A DNA stretch of 32,046 nucleotides, from IMG/VR virus record IMGVR_UViG_3300020207_000100, positions 1 to 32,046 of that record. One strand, given 5' to 3'. The DNA is from a virus. A program made the position numbers and the translations under genes. Below, piece by piece: positions 30,557 through 32,046 of this stretch. The notes under the pieces are model-generated. The model saw nothing but the letters and a program-made list of their open reading frames with translations. It was not told the DNA's origin and searched no databases. Numbering within the stretch: the stretch's first letter is position 1; the number at the start of each line of letters is the position of its first letter.

Positions 30557-31465
30557 ATGAGTATAGCAAGAAGATTAGTAAGTTCAGGGGGAGGAGGTGG
30601 AGCAGTGGCCTTTAGTTTTGATTTAACAGTAACTGCAGGACAAACATATACCTTACCTTTATTTTCAGTTGGTGGTACACAACCAAATATTTCGGTATCT
30701 TGGGGTGATGGTTCTGCTGACTCGGTAGTAACTTCTACAACCGATGTAAATGCTACGCACACCTTTTCAAGTGGTGGAACATATACAGTAAATATTACTG
30801 GGTCATTACCTGGTTTCAGGGTGGATAATGATAGTTTTAGATTATTATATTCTGCCATAAATAGTTTTGGTAATGTTGGTATAAGACAGATAAATTTTTA
30901 TGGTTGTTCCAATATAACCACAATAAGTGGAATTTCTGATTTGGATGGTTTAGCAAGGGTAACACAGTTTAACAATACATTTAGAGGAACTGGTATCACA
31001 TCAATCCCATCGGGATTATTTGAATATGCAACATCTGCACAAGAATTTACAGATACATTTTCATTTACGGGTATAACATCAGTACCAAATAATTTATTTG
31101 ATAATGCAGGAACTTCGGTAGCATCATTTAACTCTACTTTTTTAGGATGTTTATCTTTAACAACAGTTCCAACCAATATGTTTCAATATAACACCGCAGT
31201 TCTTTCATTCTCATCAACTTTTAGAAATTGTAGAGCATTAACTAATATACCAACATTTGTATATAATTCAAATGCTACTTTATTTTCTAATATATTTAAT
31301 ATGAGTTCAACAACAAACGGTTCATCATCTTGGGATTTAGATGAGGCACTATGGTTAAGAACACCAACTCCATTGGGTACAAACGCATACAACAATTGTA
31401 CAGGTATTGGTACTAACCCATCCTCAACTTATGATTATAATGATATACCATTAAATTGGAAATAA
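30557..31465 (+). CDS. PKD plus BspA-type leucine-rich-repeat protein (putative adhesin)
   Basis: A 302-residue protein. After a Gly-rich start (SSGGGGGAVAF), residues ~18-85 form a PKD-like beta domain with the signatures SVSWGDGSAD and THTFSSGGTYTVNITG. Residues ~100-245 carry four to five ~23-28-residue BspA/DUF285-type repeats, for example FNNTFRGTGITSIPSGLFEY, FTDTFSFTGITSVPNNLF and FNSTFLGCLSLTTVPTNMF. PKD domains and BspA repeats both mediate protein or glycan contacts on surfaces, and in phages they occur in tail-associated adhesins. It lies 17 bp after the fibre gene and just before a tail-assembly-chaperone-like gene, so receptor binding or a fibre-tip accessory is a reasonable inference. 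No signal peptide. The ATG at 30557 keeps the frame open; the ATG at 30550 does not. No clear Shine-Dalgarno. Confidence 0.8.
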   Translation: MSIARRLVSSGGGGGAVAFSFDLTVTAGQTYTLPLFSVGGTQPNISVSWGDGSADSVVTSTTDVNATHTFSSGGTYTVNITGSLPGFRVDNDSFRLLYSAINSFGNVGIRQINFYGCSNITTISGISDLDGLARVTQFNNTFRGTGITSIPSGLFEYATSAQEFTDTFSFTGITSVPNNLFDNAGTSVASFNSTFLGCLSLTTVPTNMFQYNTAVLSFSSTFRNCRALTNIPTFVYNSNATLFSNIFNMSSTTNGSSSWDLDEALWLRTPTPLGTNAYNNCTGIGTNPSSTYDYNDIPLNWK

Positions 31466-31467
31466 TT

Positions 31468-31920
31468 ATGTATATAAAAGTATCAGGTTCAGTAACAACA
31501 TATCCATACACTATTCAAGATTTGAAAAGTGATAATCCTAATATTAGTTTTCCTAATGTTTTAACGGATTCGGTATTGAATAACTTTAATGTATATTCCG
31601 TAATTCAAGTTGAAAATGGTGGAGACTATACAAAAGATTATGTAGAGGGAACTCCAACACAATCTGGTTCAGTTTATGTACAAAATTGGACAGAATCAGA
31701 CGCAAGTAGTGAGGATATAGAAACAAGAAAAAATGAAAAGTGGGAAGAAGTTAGAGATATAAGAGATAATTTATTAGCACAATCAGATTGGACACAATTT
31801 CAAGATTCACCAATTACTGGTTCTTTGTTAACTGATTGGCAAACTTATAGACAAGGACTAAGAGATATTACAAGTCAAGAGAATCCATACTCTTTAACTT
31901 GGCCCACAAAACCATCTTAA
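31468..31920 (+). CDS. Phage tail assembly chaperone-like protein (Phage_tail_APC type)
   Basis: A 150-residue protein. The C-terminal part (~92-150) carries the signature of phage tail-assembly-chaperone-like proteins: W92 and R96, RDNLLAQSDWTQFQDSPIT, then DWQTYRQGLRDIT and the ending LTWPTKP. Members usually sit beside tail fibre genes and are thought to help fibre or tail assembly, though the family is defined more by context than by biochemistry. The N-terminal ~75 residues are beta-rich and less conserved. The start is placed at the ATG at 31468, three bases after the adhesin stop; a TTG at 31456 would extend it by four residues but overlaps the upstream gene. The position after fibre and adhesin genes suits a fibre-assembly helper. 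Confidence 0.82.
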   Translation: MYIKVSGSVTTYPYTIQDLKSDNPNISFPNVLTDSVLNNFNVYSVIQVENGGDYTKDYVEGTPTQSGSVYVQNWTESDASSEDIETRKNEKWEEVRDIRDNLLAQSDWTQFQDSPITGSLLTDWQTYRQGLRDITSQENPYSLTWPTKPS

Positions 31921-31934
31921 CAAAAAGATTAAGT

Positions 31935-31944
31935 TATATTTATA
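31935..31944 (+). promoter_or_regulatory. Candidate late promoter element TATATTTATA, second copy
   Basis: Exact copy of the 10-mer at 2010-2019, in the 46-bp gap between the chaperone-like gene and the last gene, 22 bp before its ATG. A TATAAACA lies just downstream (31947-31954) but would leave almost no leader. A promoter role is inferred from recurrence in the two largest gene-free gaps. Confidence 0.35.
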
Positions 31945-31966
31945 CCTATAAACAATGAGTAGATAA

Positions 31967-32046
31967 ATGAGAATAGACCAACCCAGTTTTTCAGGTTCGA
32001 TTACACAAGCATCAATTGCGTATGCTGAATTAAGTGGTTCGTTTAC
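31967..32046 (+). CDS. SGS-rich structural protein, N-terminal fragment
   Basis: An open frame from the ATG at 31967 runs off the right edge; 26 codons are visible, with the product starting MRIDQPSFSGSITQAS and continuing AYAELSGSF. The SGS motifs resemble the shaft segments of the two giant proteins, so another fibre or virion protein is likely. The nearby ATG at 31955 gives only a three-residue peptide (MSR). No strong ribosome binding site is visible; a GAGTAGAT stretch before the start resembles the one before the 3539-residue gene. Confidence 0.6.
   Translation, partial: MRIDQPSFSGSITQASIAYAELSGSF

Noticed and set aside
31456-31467. TTG start extending the chaperone-like protein by four residues
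   Set aside because: It would overlap the adhesin stop, and the ATG at 31468 gives a normal start immediately after that stop.
31947-31954. TATAAACA as a T4-type late promoter for the last gene
   Set aside because: It ends 12 bp before the ATG, so a start site ~10 bp downstream would leave almost no leader. One base also differs from the T4 consensus.

Overview
The window looks like a late structural region of an AT-rich, tailed, T4-like (myovirus-type) phage, probably marine. The diagnosis rests on a clear gp23-type major capsid protein and on gp13-, gp14- and gp15-type neck and tail-completion proteins. The very long Gly/Ser/Thr-rich repeat proteins are of a style common in uncultured marine T4-like phages. 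Every gene is on the + strand and packing is tight: four successive junctions are ATGA or TAATG overlaps. Recognisable Shine-Dalgarno sequences precede several genes, which argues mildly against a Bacteroidetes host. The host cannot be fixed from this sequence; SAR11-like or other AT-rich marine proteobacteria are only a guess.

Layout. 1-290: C-terminal end of a scaffold (gp22-like) gene. 318-1919: major capsid protein, closed by a strong intrinsic terminator at 1945-1974. A TATATTTATA element at 2010-2019 precedes a new run of genes: gp13-like (2049), gp14-like (3199), gp15-like (3654) and two small unrecognised, probably virion, proteins (4712, 5089). Next comes a giant 4481-residue repeat protein (5568-19013), a 288-residue companion (19028-19894) and a 3539-residue fibre-like protein (19920-30539) ending in a collagen-like Gly-Thr-Ser stalk and a C-terminal knob. 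These are followed by a PKD plus BspA-type leucine-rich protein (30557), a tail-assembly-chaperone-like protein (31468) and the start of another SGS-rich structural gene (31967, cut by the window edge). About 24 kb of the 32 kb encodes just two fibre-scale proteins.

How the genes fit together. The first block builds the head (scaffold, capsid), the second the neck and tail terminus (gp13, gp14, gp15), and the rest most likely builds baseplate- or head-attached fibres with receptor-binding parts and an assembly helper.

Most unusual content. (a) The giant protein holds 19 copies of a ~105-residue Cys-containing module in four runs (3, 7, 3 and 6 copies). Each run opens with a distinct 'SGAA' variant and closes with a distinct 'YP/FP' variant, a start-cap/middle/end-cap grammar. 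A divergent twentieth copy sits in the neighbouring 288-residue protein, apparently inserted into a beta-sandwich. (b) The fibre protein carries three cupredoxin-like domains, each with a full type-1 copper ligand set (His ... Cys-x2-His-x2-Met); the giant protein has a fourth, ligand-less version. (c) A ~289-residue globular domain with a His cluster (EHxxHxxHxH) interrupts the repeats of the giant protein. (d) The ~1000-residue proline-free (Gly-Thr/Ser-Ser)n stalk is interrupted 13 times by a GTLFG/GTFFG register slip and is mostly codon-diversified, yet contains an exact 52-bp direct repeat. All functional statements come from reading motifs by eye; no database search was run.
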